From Thetidibacter halocola (lineage in GTDB: Bacteria; Pseudomonadota; Alphaproteobacteria; Rhodobacterales; Rhodobacteraceae), in the NCBI RefSeq assembly GCF_018224955.1, contig NZ_JAGTUU010000005.1:310001-374000 (forward strand): a stretch of 64,000 nucleotides of DNA. The letters are read 5' to 3'. The translations under genes and the position numbers were made by a program. The notes under the pieces were generated by a model that worked only from the letters and a program-made list of their open reading frames with translations, was not told where the DNA came from and did not search any database. Below are positions 29,152 through 38,641 of this stretch, in pieces; position 1 is the stretch's first letter, and each line of letters begins with the position of its first letter.

Positions 29152-31653
29152 ATGAAAACCCATGTCAAAGCCCTCGTCGTCGGCGGTGGTGCCGTCGGCA
29201 CCGCCATCGCCTATCACCTCGCCCGCGCGGGCTGGGACGATGTCATGCTGCTGGAGCGTGACGAGCTGACCAGCGGCAGCACATGGCACGCCGCGGGCCT
29301 GCTGCCCTATTTCAACATGAGCTATGCGACGACGCATATCCACGACTACTCGATCAAGTTCTACAAGACGCTGGAAGAAGAGACCGGGCTGAACGCCGGC
29401 TTCTTCGTCGTGGGCAACCTGCGCATGGCGCAGACCCAGGCGCGCATGGATGAATACATGCTGTATGCCGCCACCGCCGAGACCTGCGGCGTCCCGTTCG
29501 AATGGCTGACCCCCTCTCAGATCAAGGAGCGCTGGCCGCTGGTGCGCACCGACGACCTGCAAGGCGCGATCTTTCACCCGACCGACGGCTACATCAACCC
29601 CGCCGACGTGACGATGGCGATGGCCAAGGGCGCGCGCCAGCGTGGCGTCGCGATCGAGCGCCGCTGGCAGGTGGACAGCTACACATGGACCGGCTCCGAG
29701 TGGCAGGTCGGCGTGACCAAGATGGTCGAAAAAGGCGGCAACCTGGTGCCGTCCGAGGAGCGCATGGTCATTACCGCTGAGCATGTCGTGACCGCCACCG
29801 GCAACCACGCGCAGCGCATCGCGAAGCTGCTGGGCATCAAGATCCCCGCAATCCCGGTCGAGCACCAGTATATCGTGACAGAACCCGACCCCGCGCTGGT
29901 CGAATGGCGCAAGACCAACCCGCAGCACCCCGTCCTGCGCGACGCCGACGCCAAGTGGTATGTCCGCGAGGAGCGCGGCGGCTGGATCCTGGGCCCCTAT
30001 GAGCGGAACGCGCCTGCGCGGTTCGAATACGGCGTGCCGGACAGTTTCCGTGCCGATCTGTTCCCGCTCGACCTCGAACGGATCGAGGAAGAATACATGA
30101 GCATGATCCACCGGATTCCGTCCTCGGAAACCGTGGGCCTCAAGGACGATTTCAACGGCCCGATCTGCTACACGCCCGACGGCAACCCGCTGATCGGCCC
30201 GGCGCCGGGGCTGCGCAACATGTGGCTGGCCGAGGGCTTTTCCTTCGGCATCACCGCCGCCGGTGGCACCGGGTATTACCTCGCCCAGTTGATGGTCGAG
30301 GGCGAGGCAGAGATCGACATGGCCAGCCTCGACCCCAAGCGTTACGGGTCGTGGATGACCACCGAATACGCCGCCCGAAAGAACGAGGAAGCGTATGAGC
30401 ATGTCTTCATCCTCCACCATCCCGACGAGGAACGCCCCGCATGCCGTCCGCTGCGCACCGCGCCCGCCTATGACCGGCAAAAGGCGCAAGGCGCGCAGTT
30501 CGGGCACGTGAACGGCTGGGAGCGGCCGAACTACTACGGCCCGCTCGACGCGGGTGAGGATTTCGACCACGACGCCCGCAGCTTCCGCCGCGGCGGCTGG
30601 TGGCAATACGCGGTTGAAGAGGCCAAGGCCATCCGCGAGGGCGTGGGACTGATCGACGCCACTGCCTTTACCAAACATCTGGTGAAGGGGCCGGGCGCGA
30701 CGGCCTTCCTCGACTGGTTCACCTGCAACAAGCTGCCCAAGGTGGGCCGCATCAACCTGACCTATGCGCTGACCGAAAAGGGCACGACGCGCACCGAATA
30801 CACCATCGTCCGGCTGGCCGAGCATGAGTATTACCTCGTCTCGGCGGGTGCCTGGACGGCCTATGACGCCGATTTCCTGCGCAAGGCTGCCGAGGACAAG
30901 GCGGGTGAGTTCGGCCATGTCGAGATCCAGGACGTCACCACCCAATGGGGCGTCTTCGCCGTTGCCGGGCCGAAATCCCGCGCCCTGCTGAACGAGCTGG
31001 TCAAGGATGCCGAGCCCGAAACAGTGCTGTCGAACAAGCGCTTTCCCTGGCTGTCCTGCCGCGACATCGAGCTGGGCATGGTGCCCGTCCGCGCGATCCG
31101 CGTCGCCTATACCGGCGAGCTGGGTTGGGAATTGCATCACCCGATCGAGATGCAGAACCACCTCTGGGACCGGCTGATGGAGGCGGGCGCGAAGCACGGG
31201 CTGAAGCTGGTCGGCGCGCGGGCGCAGAACTGGCTCCGGCAGGAGAAATCCTATCGCGCCTTCGGCAATGAACTGGGCCGCGACGCGACCCCGCTCGAGG
31301 CCGACCTGCCGCGCTTCGTCGACCTGGACAAGGACTTCCACGGCAAGCAGGCGATGGTCGACACCGGCGTGCGGTCGAAATGCTGCACGCTGCTGATCAA
31401 CGGGCCGGCGGATGCCGATCCCTGGGGCCGCGAGGCGCTGTATCTGGAGGATGGCACGCGTGTCGGGCGGCTGACCTCGGGCGGCTATTCCGTGGTCTTC
31501 GGGAAGTCGATCGGCATGGGCTATGTTCGCTCCGACCTCGTGGTCGAGGGTCAGCGCCTGAAGGTTCGGATGCAGAAGCGGCTCTGGGACGCTGTCGTAA
31601 CCTGCGATAGCCCCTATGATCCCAGGAATGAGATGATCCGCAAGGATGGGTGA
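29152..31653 (+). CDS. Dimethylglycine/sarcosine dehydrogenase-like flavoprotein
   Basis: 833 aa. The N-terminal DAO domain opens with the dinucleotide fold VVGGGAVGTAIAYHLA and has the covalent-FAD motif GSTWHAAG, with His46 as the expected flavin link. An FAO-type middle region and a C-terminal GcvT/aminomethyltransferase domain (from ~residue 460 onward) follow, the DMGDH/SDH/PDPR order. The GcvT part would move the released C1 unit to tetrahydrofolate. The ATG at 29152 begins exactly at the FAD fold. It overlaps the next gene by 8 bp. Exact substrate (dimethylglycine or sarcosine) is inferred from context. Confidence 0.88.
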   Translation: MKTHVKALVVGGGAVGTAIAYHLARAGWDDVMLLERDELTSGSTWHAAGLLPYFNMSYATTHIHDYSIKFYKTLEEETGLNAGFFVVGNLRMAQTQARMDEYMLYAATAETCGVPFEWLTPSQIKERWPLVRTDDLQGAIFHPTDGYINPADVTMAMAKGARQRGVAIERRWQVDSYTWTGSEWQVGVTKMVEKGGNLVPSEERMVITAEHVVTATGNHAQRIAKLLGIKIPAIPVEHQYIVTEPDPALVEWRKTNPQHPVLRDADAKWYVREERGGWILGPYERNAPARFEYGVPDSFRADLFPLDLERIEEEYMSMIHRIPSSETVGLKDDFNGPICYTPDGNPLIGPAPGLRNMWLAEGFSFGITAAGGTGYYLAQLMVEGEAEIDMASLDPKRYGSWMTTEYAARKNEEAYEHVFILHHPDEERPACRPLRTAPAYDRQKAQGAQFGHVNGWERPNYYGPLDAGEDFDHDARSFRRGGWWQYAVEEAKAIREGVGLIDATAFTKHLVKGPGATAFLDWFTCNKLPKVGRINLTYALTEKGTTRTEYTIVRLAEHEYYLVSAGAWTAYDADFLRKAAEDKAGEFGHVEIQDVTTQWGVFAVAGPKSRALLNELVKDAEPETVLSNKRFPWLSCRDIELGMVPVRAIRVAYTGELGWELHHPIEMQNHLWDRLMEAGAKHGLKLVGARAQNWLRQEKSYRAFGNELGRDATPLEADLPRFVDLDKDFHGKQAMVDTGVRSKCCTLLINGPADADPWGREALYLEDGTRVGRLTSGGYSVVFGKSIGMGYVRSDLVVEGQRLKVRMQKRLWDAVVTCDSPYDPRNEMIRKDG

Positions 31654-32455
31654 GAGCCGCAGACGCTTTGCCCTCGTCCTGGTCGCGGTGGCCGCCTTTG
31701 CCGCCGCTTTCCTGTATCCGTCGAACCCGGCGACGCAGGGGGCGCAGGCCTATGCCCGCAGCGTGGCAACCGCCAGCGGCGGCGTCTATGTCACGCTGCG
31801 GTCGCTGAACGCCGTCCTGTCCACCGCGCAGGAAATCGAGGTCGGCGGCTCTTTCGTGGTGCAGGGCACCGCGCAGCCGCTGAAGGTGCTCGAGCCGATC
31901 GACGACACGGTGGAACGGATCGCGGGGGTTGTCTTTTCCGTCATGGTGGCGACTGGGCTGATCTCGGTGGCAATGGGCCCGGCCAGCGCGGTCGGCTTTG
32001 CCATGGTTGGCGTCGCCGCGCTGCTGCGCCTTGGTGCAGGCATGACCGGTGGCGCGGGCGGTTCGCTGGTGCGGCCGCTCGGCGTCTACGGCCTGTTCCT
32101 TGCCGCCGCTCTGCCGCTGTCCTTCCTGGTTGCGGCGCTGCTGGCAGACCGCATGACCGCCGGCGTCTGGGCCGAACACAGCGCGGTCCTGGCCGAGATC
32201 ACCGCCTCGGTCGCGCCCGAGATCGACACGGCCGGATCCGGCGGTTGGCGGGCGGTCATGGAAGATGCAGAACGCTACGGCACCCTCGCCTCCAATCTCT
32301 ACGGTCGGGCGGATGACCTGGTGGCCAGCCTCGTCGCCATCCTCGCGGTCTTCCTGTTCAAGGTCCTGGTGCTGCCCCTGCTGATCCTTGGCGGCTTTCT
32401 GGTCCTGTCGCGCAGCCTTGCCCTGCCTCCGGGACGTTTCACGCCCATGCGATGA
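31646..32455 (+). CDS. Integral membrane protein of unknown function
   Basis: 269 aa with about five hydrophobic segments: near residues 8-24, 92-125 (two), 148-168 and 228-255. No transporter or enzyme motif was recognised. The 8-bp overlap with the flavoprotein gene, and a ribosome site (caagg) inside that gene's end, point to translational coupling. The TMADH-like enzyme follows 62 bp later. A role linked to methylated-amine metabolism is only an inference from position. Confidence 0.75.
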   Translation: MGESRRRFALVLVAVAAFAAAFLYPSNPATQGAQAYARSVATASGGVYVTLRSLNAVLSTAQEIEVGGSFVVQGTAQPLKVLEPIDDTVERIAGVVFSVMVATGLISVAMGPASAVGFAMVGVAALLRLGAGMTGGAGGSLVRPLGVYGLFLAAALPLSFLVAALLADRMTAGVWAEHSAVLAEITASVAPEIDTAGSGGWRAVMEDAERYGTLASNLYGRADDLVASLVAILAVFLFKVLVLPLLILGGFLVLSRSLALPPGRFTPMR

Positions 32456-32517
32456 CGCAAACGGGTTGGCGGGCCCGGCACAGGCACGCCAAGGTCAGGG
32501 GAAACACAGGACGCATC

Positions 32518-34551
32518 ATGGCCACCGATCCGCTGTTCCAGCCGTTCCAGCTTCGTCACCTTGGCATCCGCAACCGGATGCTCTCGACCGCGCATGAGCC
32601 CGCCTATACCGAGGACGGGCTGCCGAAGGAGCGCTATCGCCTCTACCACGTGGAAAAGGCGAAGGGCGGCATCGGCATGACGATGATCGGTGGGTCGGCC
32701 GTCGTGTCCCGAGACAGCCCTGCCGTCTTCGGCAACATCCTGCTCTACAAGGACGAATCCGTGCGCTGGCTGGCGGAACTGGCCGAGGCGGTGCATCAGC
32801 ACGACACGGCCGTGATGATCCAGATCACCCACCTTGGCCGCCGCAACAACTGGGATATCGGCGACTGGCTGCCGGTCATGGCGCCGTCCCACACGCGCGA
32901 ACCGGCCCACCGCGCCTATGCCAAGGCGATGGAGGACTGGGACATCGCCCGCGTCATCCGCGACTATGCCGATGCCGCCGAACGGGTGCAGGCGGCCGGG
33001 CTCGACGGGATCGAGATCGAGATGTATGGCCACCTGATCGACCAGTTCTGGTCTCCCCTGACCAACCGGCGCGACGACGATTACGGCGGCAGCCTCGAGA
33101 ACCGGATGCGCTTCGGCACCGAGGTGCTCCAGGCGATCCGCGACCGCGTGGGCCCGGATTTCATTGTCGGCGCCCGGCTGGTCTGCGACGAGGACCTGGC
33201 CCGCGGCCTCACCGCCGAGCAGGGGACAGAGATCGCGCAGCGCCTGGCGCAAGGCGGGCAGGTCGATTTCCTGAACGTGATCCGTGGTCATATCGACCGC
33301 GCCGCGGGACTTGCGCGGGTGATCCCCGGCATGGGCGCGGCCTCCAGCCCGCACCTGGACTTCGCCGGTCGCATCCGCGCCGCCACCGGCCTGCCGACAT
33401 TTCACGCCGCGCGTGTGCAGGACGTGGCGACCGCGCGGCATGCCATCGAAAGCGGCAAGCTCGACATGGTCGGCATGACCCGCGCCCACATGGCCGAGCC
33501 GCATATCATGGCCAAGGTCGCCCGCGGCGAGGAACACCGCATCCGCCCCTGCATCGGCATGGGCTATTGCATCGACTCGATCTATGCCGGGCAGGCGGCC
33601 TGCATCCACAATGCCGCCACAGGGCGCGAGGCGACGATCCCGCACGTCCTGCCGAAGGCGCCTGAACGCCGAAAGGTCGTCGTCGTGGGCGCCGGTCCCG
33701 GCGGGCTCGAAGCAGCGCGCGTCGCGGGCGAACGTGGCCATGCCGTGACCGTGTTCGAGGCCGCCCCGCGCGCCGGCGGCCAGGTCCTGCTCGCCGGTGC
33801 CGTTCCGCGCCGGCGCGAGATCCTGGGCCTCATCGACTGGCGGCTCGACGAATGCGCCCGCCACGGTGTCACCTTCCACTACGACAGTTGGGCCGAATCG
33901 GACGACGTGCTGGCCGAGAATCCGGATATCGTGGTGATCGCCACCGGCGGCATGCCCGATCCCGATTTCCTGCTCTCCGGAGCCGATCTCGCGGTCAGTT
34001 CCTGGGACATCCTTTCCGGCGCGATCAAGCCCGGGCGCGAGGTGATCCTGTTCGACGACAGCGCCGGTCATGCGGGCCTGACCTGCGCCGAGGCGCTGGC
34101 CGGGCAGGGGGCAAGGCTCGACTATGTCACGCCCGAACGTGCGCTGGGTCCGCTGGTCGGCGACACCAGCTTTCCGCCCTATGCCGCGATGCTGAACCGG
34201 GCCGAGGCGCGGATCACGCTGAACCTGCGGCTGGAACGGGTGGAACGCGCCGGCAACCGGGTCCGCGCGGTCTTCCAGGACGACTACACGCGGCAGGAGG
34301 TCACCCGCGAGGCCGACCAGGTCGTGTGGGAGGCTGGCGTGCAGCCGCTCGACGATCTCTACCACGCGTTGAAACCGCTCTCGCGCAACCTGGGCGAGGT
34401 CGACCAGCGCGCCCTCGTCGCCCATGCCCCGCAGGATGTGACGCGCAACCCCGAGGGGCGATTTACCCTGTTCCGCATCGGCGACGCGGTGGCCAGCCGC
34501 AACATCCACGCCGCGATCTACGACGCCGTCCGGCTGCTCAAGGACGCCTGA
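32518..34551 (+). CDS. NADH:flavin oxidoreductase / TMADH-DgcA-like iron-sulfur flavoenzyme
   Basis: 677 aa. Residues 1-~360 are an OYE-type TIM barrel binding FMN. The iron-sulfur region reads CIGMGYCIDSIYAGQAAC, three cysteines with the usual second one replaced by Met. The C-terminal half is a FAD/NAD domain starting VVVVGAGPGGLEAARVAGERGH. This is the architecture of trimethylamine dehydrogenase, 2,4-dienoyl-CoA reductase and the N-methyl-proline/dimethylglycine demethylases DgcA/StcD. The last role fits the neighbouring DMGDH-like gene best. ATG at 32518 begins at the barrel; the ATG at 32452 overlaps the previous gene. Confidence 0.85.
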   Translation: MATDPLFQPFQLRHLGIRNRMLSTAHEPAYTEDGLPKERYRLYHVEKAKGGIGMTMIGGSAVVSRDSPAVFGNILLYKDESVRWLAELAEAVHQHDTAVMIQITHLGRRNNWDIGDWLPVMAPSHTREPAHRAYAKAMEDWDIARVIRDYADAAERVQAAGLDGIEIEMYGHLIDQFWSPLTNRRDDDYGGSLENRMRFGTEVLQAIRDRVGPDFIVGARLVCDEDLARGLTAEQGTEIAQRLAQGGQVDFLNVIRGHIDRAAGLARVIPGMGAASSPHLDFAGRIRAATGLPTFHAARVQDVATARHAIESGKLDMVGMTRAHMAEPHIMAKVARGEEHRIRPCIGMGYCIDSIYAGQAACIHNAATGREATIPHVLPKAPERRKVVVVGAGPGGLEAARVAGERGHAVTVFEAAPRAGGQVLLAGAVPRRREILGLIDWRLDECARHGVTFHYDSWAESDDVLAENPDIVVIATGGMPDPDFLLSGADLAVSSWDILSGAIKPGREVILFDDSAGHAGLTCAEALAGQGARLDYVTPERALGPLVGDTSFPPYAAMLNRAEARITLNLRLERVERAGNRVRAVFQDDYTRQEVTREADQVVWEAGVQPLDDLYHALKPLSRNLGEVDQRALVAHAPQDVTRNPEGRFTLFRIGDAVASRNIHAAIYDAVRLLKDA

Positions 34552-34579
34552 AACCGTCCCGTGCCTGCCCGCATCCCTT

Positions 34580-34637
34580 CATCTTGCCGGAAAAACTCCG
34601 GGGGGTGGGCCGCAGGCCCGCGGGGGCAGAGCCCCCT
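34580..34637. repeat. GC-rich intergenic repeat, Rhodobacteraceae type
   Basis: The stretch catcttgccggaaaaactcc, then GTGGGCCGCAGGCCC and GGGGCAGAGCCCCC, has the look of a dispersed palindromic element seen between genes in this bacterial family. A related copy in the opposite orientation lies at 36758-36820. The second dyad (GGGGC..GCCCC) can form a hairpin after the flavoenzyme gene. Confidence 0.45.
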
Positions 34638-34742
34638 CTGCGGCTTGCCATCCCCGCGCCCATGCATATCTTGAGGGGAAGAAAAGGGCCGCTCGACGGG
34701 GCGGCCCTAGTCTATTGCGAAAGACAAGAAGGAGAGAGCGCG

Positions 34743-35192
34743 ATGGGACTGAGGGTCTACCTGTCCGGAGAAATCCACACCGACTGGCGCGAGCGCATCA
34801 CCGAGGGCGCGCAGGGGCTCGACATCAGCTTCGACAGCCCGGTAACCGACCACGCGGCATCCGACGATTGCGGTGTCGCCATCCTCGGGGCCGAGCCGGA
34901 CAAGTTCTGGCATGACCGCAAGGGCGCCATGGTCAACGCGATCCGCACCCGCAAGGGAATCGAGGAGGCCGACGTGGTCGTCGTGCGCTTCGGCGAGCAA
35001 TACAAGCAGTGGAACGCGGCCTTCGATGCGGGCTATGCCGCCGCGCTGGGCAAGTCCATCGTCACCCTGCATCCCCCCGAGCATGACCACGCCCTCAAGG
35101 AAGTCGATGCCGCCGCCCTCGCCATGGCGCGGACCCCCGAACAGGTGGTCGCGATCCTGCGTTACGTCCTGACCGGCACGCTGCCCGGCTGA
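34743..35192 (+). CDS. ytoQ: YtoQ family protein
   Basis: 149 aa, the family's length. The N-terminus VYLSGEIHTDWRERI and the block LGAEPDKFWHDRKGAMVNAIRTRKGIEEADVVVVRFGEQYKQWNAAFDAGYAAALGK are characteristic (seen here in consecutive pieces). The fold resembles nucleoside deoxyribosyltransferases, but no function is established. The ATG at 34743 follows an aaggagag ribosome site. An 8-bp hairpin (34685-34708) lies just upstream. Confidence 0.85.
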   Translation: MGLRVYLSGEIHTDWRERITEGAQGLDISFDSPVTDHAASDDCGVAILGAEPDKFWHDRKGAMVNAIRTRKGIEEADVVVVRFGEQYKQWNAAFDAGYAAALGKSIVTLHPPEHDHALKEVDAAALAMARTPEQVVAILRYVLTGTLPG

Positions 35193-35315
35193 TCCCCCGC
35201 CGCTGGGCCATTGGGCCCGGCGGCCGAATTCGTTTTGTTTTCCCGCGTCGCCGTTGTTCAATCTCGGCAGGGTCGCCCGCAACGACGGGACCGGCCAAAG
35301 CAGAGGGGAACAGTC

Positions 35316-35744
35316 ATGCTCAACGAGTTCAAGCAGTTCATTGCCAAGGGCAATGTCATGGACATGGCGGTCGGCATCATCGTCGGCGCCGCCTTTACCG
35401 CGATCGTCACATCGCTGGTGGGGGACATCATCAACCCGGTCATCGCCCTGTTCACCGGCGGGATCGATTTCTCGGGCTGGTTCTACACGCTGGACGGCTC
35501 GGTGCATGCATCGCTGGCCGCCGCGCAAGAGGCGGGCGCGCCGGTCTTTGCGATCGGCAGCTTCATCATGGCGATCATAAACTTCCTGATCATCGCCTTC
35601 GTCGTCTTCCTTCTGGTGAAGATGGTGAACCGGCTCAAGGACGCGGCGATACGCGAGGAGGCCAAGGCCGAGGCGCCCGCGGCACCGCCCGGCCCGACAG
35701 AGCTGGAGGTGCTGCTCGAAATCCGCGACGCGCTGCGCAAGTGA
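35316..35744 (+). CDS. mscL: Large-conductance mechanosensitive channel MscL
   Basis: 142 aa. TM1 carries the conserved pore-lining sequence [22 protein letters not shown]2 is [25 protein letters not shown], and a C-terminal helix ([16 protein letters not shown]) forms the cytoplasmic bundle. It opens under membrane tension to release solutes on hypo-osmotic shock. A gaggggaaca ribosome region precedes the ATG. It is transcribed alone, 123 bp after ytoQ. Confidence 0.97.
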   Translation: MLNEFKQFIAKGNVMDMAVGIIVGAAFTAIVTSLVGDIINPVIALFTGGIDFSGWFYTLDGSVHASLAAAQEAGAPVFAIGSFIMAIINFLIIAFVVFLLVKMVNRLKDAAIREEAKAEAPAAPPGPTELEVLLEIRDALRK

Positions 35745-35848
35745 TCCGGCGGTCTCCGGCCGATCCCGGACCGGTCGATTGCAGGGCGGGGTTTTACCCC
35801 GGCCTTCTTCTTCGCTAAAGCGGGCGGGACAGCCGGACGGAGCCGCCC

Positions 35849-36736
35849 ATGACCAACGCCCTGACCCTTGCCAAGGCCAGCATCGCGATCGGCCTGCTGG
35901 TGTTGGGGATCAAGACGCTGGCCTGGTGGATCACCGGATCGGTTGCGCTGCTGTCGGACGCGCTGGAGAGCATCGTCAACGTGGCCACCGCCGTCGCGGC
36001 CCTGCTGGCCCTGCGTGTCGCGGCGCAACCCGCCGACGACAACCATCCCTACGGCCATCACAAGGCCGAGTATTTCTCGGCCGTGCTCGAAGGGGTTCTG
36101 ATTGTCATCGCGGCGCTGCTTATCCTGCATTCCGCTGCGCGCGGGCTGCTGAACCCGCAGCCGATCGAGGCGCCCTTTACCGGCCTGGGCATCAACCTGA
36201 TCGCCGGGGCGATCAACGGATGGTGGTGTTTCGTCCTGATCCGCGCCGGGCGGCGGCTGTCCTCTCCCGCGCTGTCGGCCGATGGGCGGCACCTGCTCAG
36301 CGACGTGGTTTCGTCGCTCGGTGTTACCGTGGGCGTGGCGGCGGCGGTCTGGACCGGCTGGCTGTGGCTCGATCCGGTGCTGGCCGCGCTGGTGGCAGTC
36401 AACATCCTCTGGTCGGGTTGGCAGGTGATCCGGGGATCGGTCGGCGGACTGATGGACGAAAGCGTGCCCACATCCGACCTCGAGACCGTGCGCGCGCTGA
36501 TCCTGTCGCACGCCGAGGGCGCGATAGAGGCGCATGATCTGCGTGCCCGCCATGCGGGGGCTGCGACATTCGTCGAATTTCACCTGGTCGTGCCCGAGGA
36601 CATGACCGTCCTGGTCGCGCATGAGATCTGCGACCGGATCGAGGCGGCGCTGAAAGCCAGGATCGACAATTGCACCGTGACGATCCATGTCGAGCCCCGC
36701 CACAAGGCGAAACCCGACGAGGCGCTGGTGATCTGA
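35849..36736 (+). CDS. Cation diffusion facilitator family metal exporter
   Basis: 295 aa CDF protein with six membrane helices and a C-terminal cytoplasmic domain (~residues 205-295). The HPYGHHKAEYFS motif after TM2 is diagnostic. The TM5 metal half-site is HxxxD (DGRHLLSDVV). The TM2 half-site reads DALESIVN, with Glu and Asn where zinc transporters have His/Asp and Asp. The metal is therefore uncertain (Zn, Fe or Mn). It is transcribed alone. Confidence 0.9.
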   Translation: MTNALTLAKASIAIGLLVLGIKTLAWWITGSVALLSDALESIVNVATAVAALLALRVAAQPADDNHPYGHHKAEYFSAVLEGVLIVIAALLILHSAARGLLNPQPIEAPFTGLGINLIAGAINGWWCFVLIRAGRRLSSPALSADGRHLLSDVVSSLGVTVGVAAAVWTGWLWLDPVLAALVAVNILWSGWQVIRGSVGGLMDESVPTSDLETVRALILSHAEGAIEAHDLRARHAGAATFVEFHLVVPEDMTVLVAHEICDRIEAALKARIDNCTVTIHVEPRHKAKPDEALVI

Positions 36737-36757
36737 GCCAGCTGCCTTGGCGATGGC

Positions 36758-36820
36758 GAGGGGCTCTGCCCCGCCTCGCTGCGCTTGGCCTCCGCGGGAT
36801 ATCCGGTGCCGGAAGAAACG
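36758..36820. repeat. GC-rich intergenic repeat, opposite orientation
   Basis: GAGGGGCTCTGCCCC, then a CTCCGCGGG block and GGATATCCGGTGCCGGAAG, resembles the reverse complement of the element at 34580-34637. It lies between the convergent CDF and alanine dehydrogenase genes and may serve as a transcription stop. Confidence 0.4.
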
Positions 36821-36856
36821 GGCCGGACGCGCCTGTCGGGGCGCCCGGCGCCGGTG

Positions 36857-37990
36857 TCAGGCCGCTTTCGGCGCCTGGCGCAAAACGGTTTCCGCGTCTG
36901 TGACCTTCAGGCCTTGGGCCTCGCCCACCGCCGCGATGGTCAGCTTGCCCGCATGGACGTTCAGGCCTGCCAGCAGGTGGCGGTCCTCGGTGCAGGCGCG
37001 CGCCCAGCCCTTGTCGGCCAGGGCCAGCATGTAGGGCATGGTCGCGTTGCCCAGCGCCAGGGTCGAGGTGCGGGCCACGGCACCGGGCATGTTGGCGACG
37101 CAGTAATGCACGATCCCGTCGACGGTGTAGATCGGGTCCTGGTGGGTGGTGGCGCGCGACGTCTCGAAGCACCCGCCCTGGTCGATGGCGACATCCACCA
37201 CCACGGCGCCGGGTTTCATCCCGGAGAGCTGCGCGCGGCTGACCAGCTTGGGCGCGGCGGCGCCGGGGATCAGCACCGCGCCAATCACCATGTCGGATTG
37301 CGCTACCAGTTCGGCGGTGTTGCCGGCGCTGGCGTAGCGGGTCCGGAAGACACCGCCGAAGGCTTCGTCGAGCTGTCGCAGGCGGGGCAGCGAGCGGTCG
37401 AGCACGGTTACGTCCGCGCCCATCCCGGCGGCGATGCGGGCCGCATGGGTGCCGACCACGCCGCCGCCGATCACCGTGACCTGCGCCGGGCCCACGCCCG
37501 GAACGCCGCCCAGCAGCACGCCGCGTCCACCATTGGCCTTTTGCAGCGCCCAGGCGCCCATCTGCGGCGCCAGTCGTCCCGCCACCTCGGACATCGGTGC
37601 CAGCAGCGGCAGCCCGCCGCGCTCGTCCGTCACGGTTTCGTAGGCGATGGCGGTCACGCCGCTGTCGAGCAGGTCGCGGGTCTGCTCCGGGTCAGGGGCG
37701 AGGTGCAGGTAAGTGAACAGCAACTGGCCCTCGCGCAGGCGCTTGCGCTCGGCGGACTGGGGTTCCTTGACCTTCACGATCATGTCGGCGCGGGCAAAGA
37801 CCTCGTCTGCGGTGTCGACGATCTCGGCGCCGGCGGCGCGGTAATCGTCGTCGGCGAACCCGGAGCCTGTGCCGGCACCGGCCTGCACGACCACCGAATG
37901 GCCGTGTCGGACGAGCTCCTGAGCGGCGTTGGGGGTCAGGCCCACGCGGAATTCCTGGGGTTTGATCTCGGTCGGGCATCCGATCAGCAT
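36857..37990 (-). CDS. ald: Alanine dehydrogenase
   Basis: 377 aa, close to the family's ~372. N-terminal signature [20 protein letters not shown] is followed by the NAD-binding fold [24 protein letters not shown] (~residues 170-193) and the catalytic-region [19 protein letters not shown]. It interconverts L-alanine with pyruvate and ammonia. It is divergent from an Lrp-type regulator gene 135 bp away, the usual ald-aldR arrangement, so control by that regulator is likely. Confidence 0.96.
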   Translation of the reverse strand: MLIGCPTEIKPQEFRVGLTPNAAQELVRHGHSVVVQAGAGTGSGFADDDYRAAGAEIVDTADEVFARADMIVKVKEPQSAERKRLREGQLLFTYLHLAPDPEQTRDLLDSGVTAIAYETVTDERGGLPLLAPMSEVAGRLAPQMGAWALQKANGGRGVLLGGVPGVGPAQVTVIGGGVVGTHAARIAAGMGADVTVLDRSLPRLRQLDEAFGGVFRTRYASAGNTAELVAQSDMVIGAVLIPGAAAPKLVSRAQLSGMKPGAVVVDVAIDQGGCFETSRATTHQDPIYTVDGIVHYCVANMPGAVARTSTLALGNATMPYMLALADKGWARACTEDRHLLAGLNVHAGKLTIAAVGEAQGLKVTDAETVLRQAPKAA

Positions 37991-38035
37991 GGCGCATCCT
38001 CCTCTTGCTTGCGCGGATCATAGCGCGAACCGCGT

Positions 38036-38044
38036 GCAATTTGC
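38036..38044. promoter_or_regulatory. Possible Lrp-type site between ald and its regulator
   Basis: GCAATTTGC is a short symmetric sequence in the divergent ald/lrp gap. Its position fits a binding site for the adjacent Lrp-family regulator, but it is short and could be chance. Confidence 0.25.
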
Positions 38045-38125
38045 TTGCAGACAGGTGGCGCGTGGACGGATATTCGGCGAAGCCTCTGCGATGAATTGGG
38101 CGATTATGGAAAGGATCTTCGAGGA

Positions 38126-38584
38126 ATGACGCCAGATGAGACCGATCTTCGGATTCTGCGCGCCCTTCAGAGGCGCGGGCGCATGTCCAATGCCGACCTG
38201 TCAGAGGCGGTGAACCTGTCGCCTTCGGCCTGCCACCGGAGGGTGCAGCGGCTGGAATCCGAAGGGTTCATCCGGGACTATGTCGCGCTGCTGGATGCGC
38301 GCAAGATGGGTCTGCCCACCACCGTGTTCGTCGAGATCACGCTGAGCGCGCAGGCTGACGACGTGCTCGAGGCCTTCGAGAAGGCGGTGGCGCGGGTGCC
38401 GGCGGTGCTGGAATGCCACCTGATGGCCGGGACGGCGGATTACATCCTCAAGGTCATCGCCGCCGATACCGAGGATTTCGCCCGCATCCACCGCCAATAC
38501 CTGACCCGCCTGCCGGGGGTGGCGCAGATGCAGTCGAGTTTCGCCCTGCGCACCGTGTTCAAGACCACGGCGCTGCCGGTCTGA
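38126..38584 (+). CDS. Lrp/AsnC family transcriptional regulator (AldR-like)
   Basis: 152 aa. The N-terminal winged helix (DETDLRILRALQRRGRMSNADLSEAVNLSPSACHRRVQRLE region) is typical of Lrp/AsnC, and the C-terminal RAM ligand domain spans ~65-145 (VPAVLECHLMAGTADYILKVIAADTEDF region). Divergent placement from ald suggests it activates ald in response to alanine. ATG at 38126 is chosen; the TTG at 38045 would add a nonconserved tail. Confidence 0.93.
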   Translation: MTPDETDLRILRALQRRGRMSNADLSEAVNLSPSACHRRVQRLESEGFIRDYVALLDARKMGLPTTVFVEITLSAQADDVLEAFEKAVARVPAVLECHLMAGTADYILKVIAADTEDFARIHRQYLTRLPGVAQMQSSFALRTVFKTTALPV

Positions 38585-38641
38585 CCCGATTGCGCCCGTC
38601 CGCCCGCTGGGCCATTGTCGCGCCGCAAGAGGGGGATGGCC

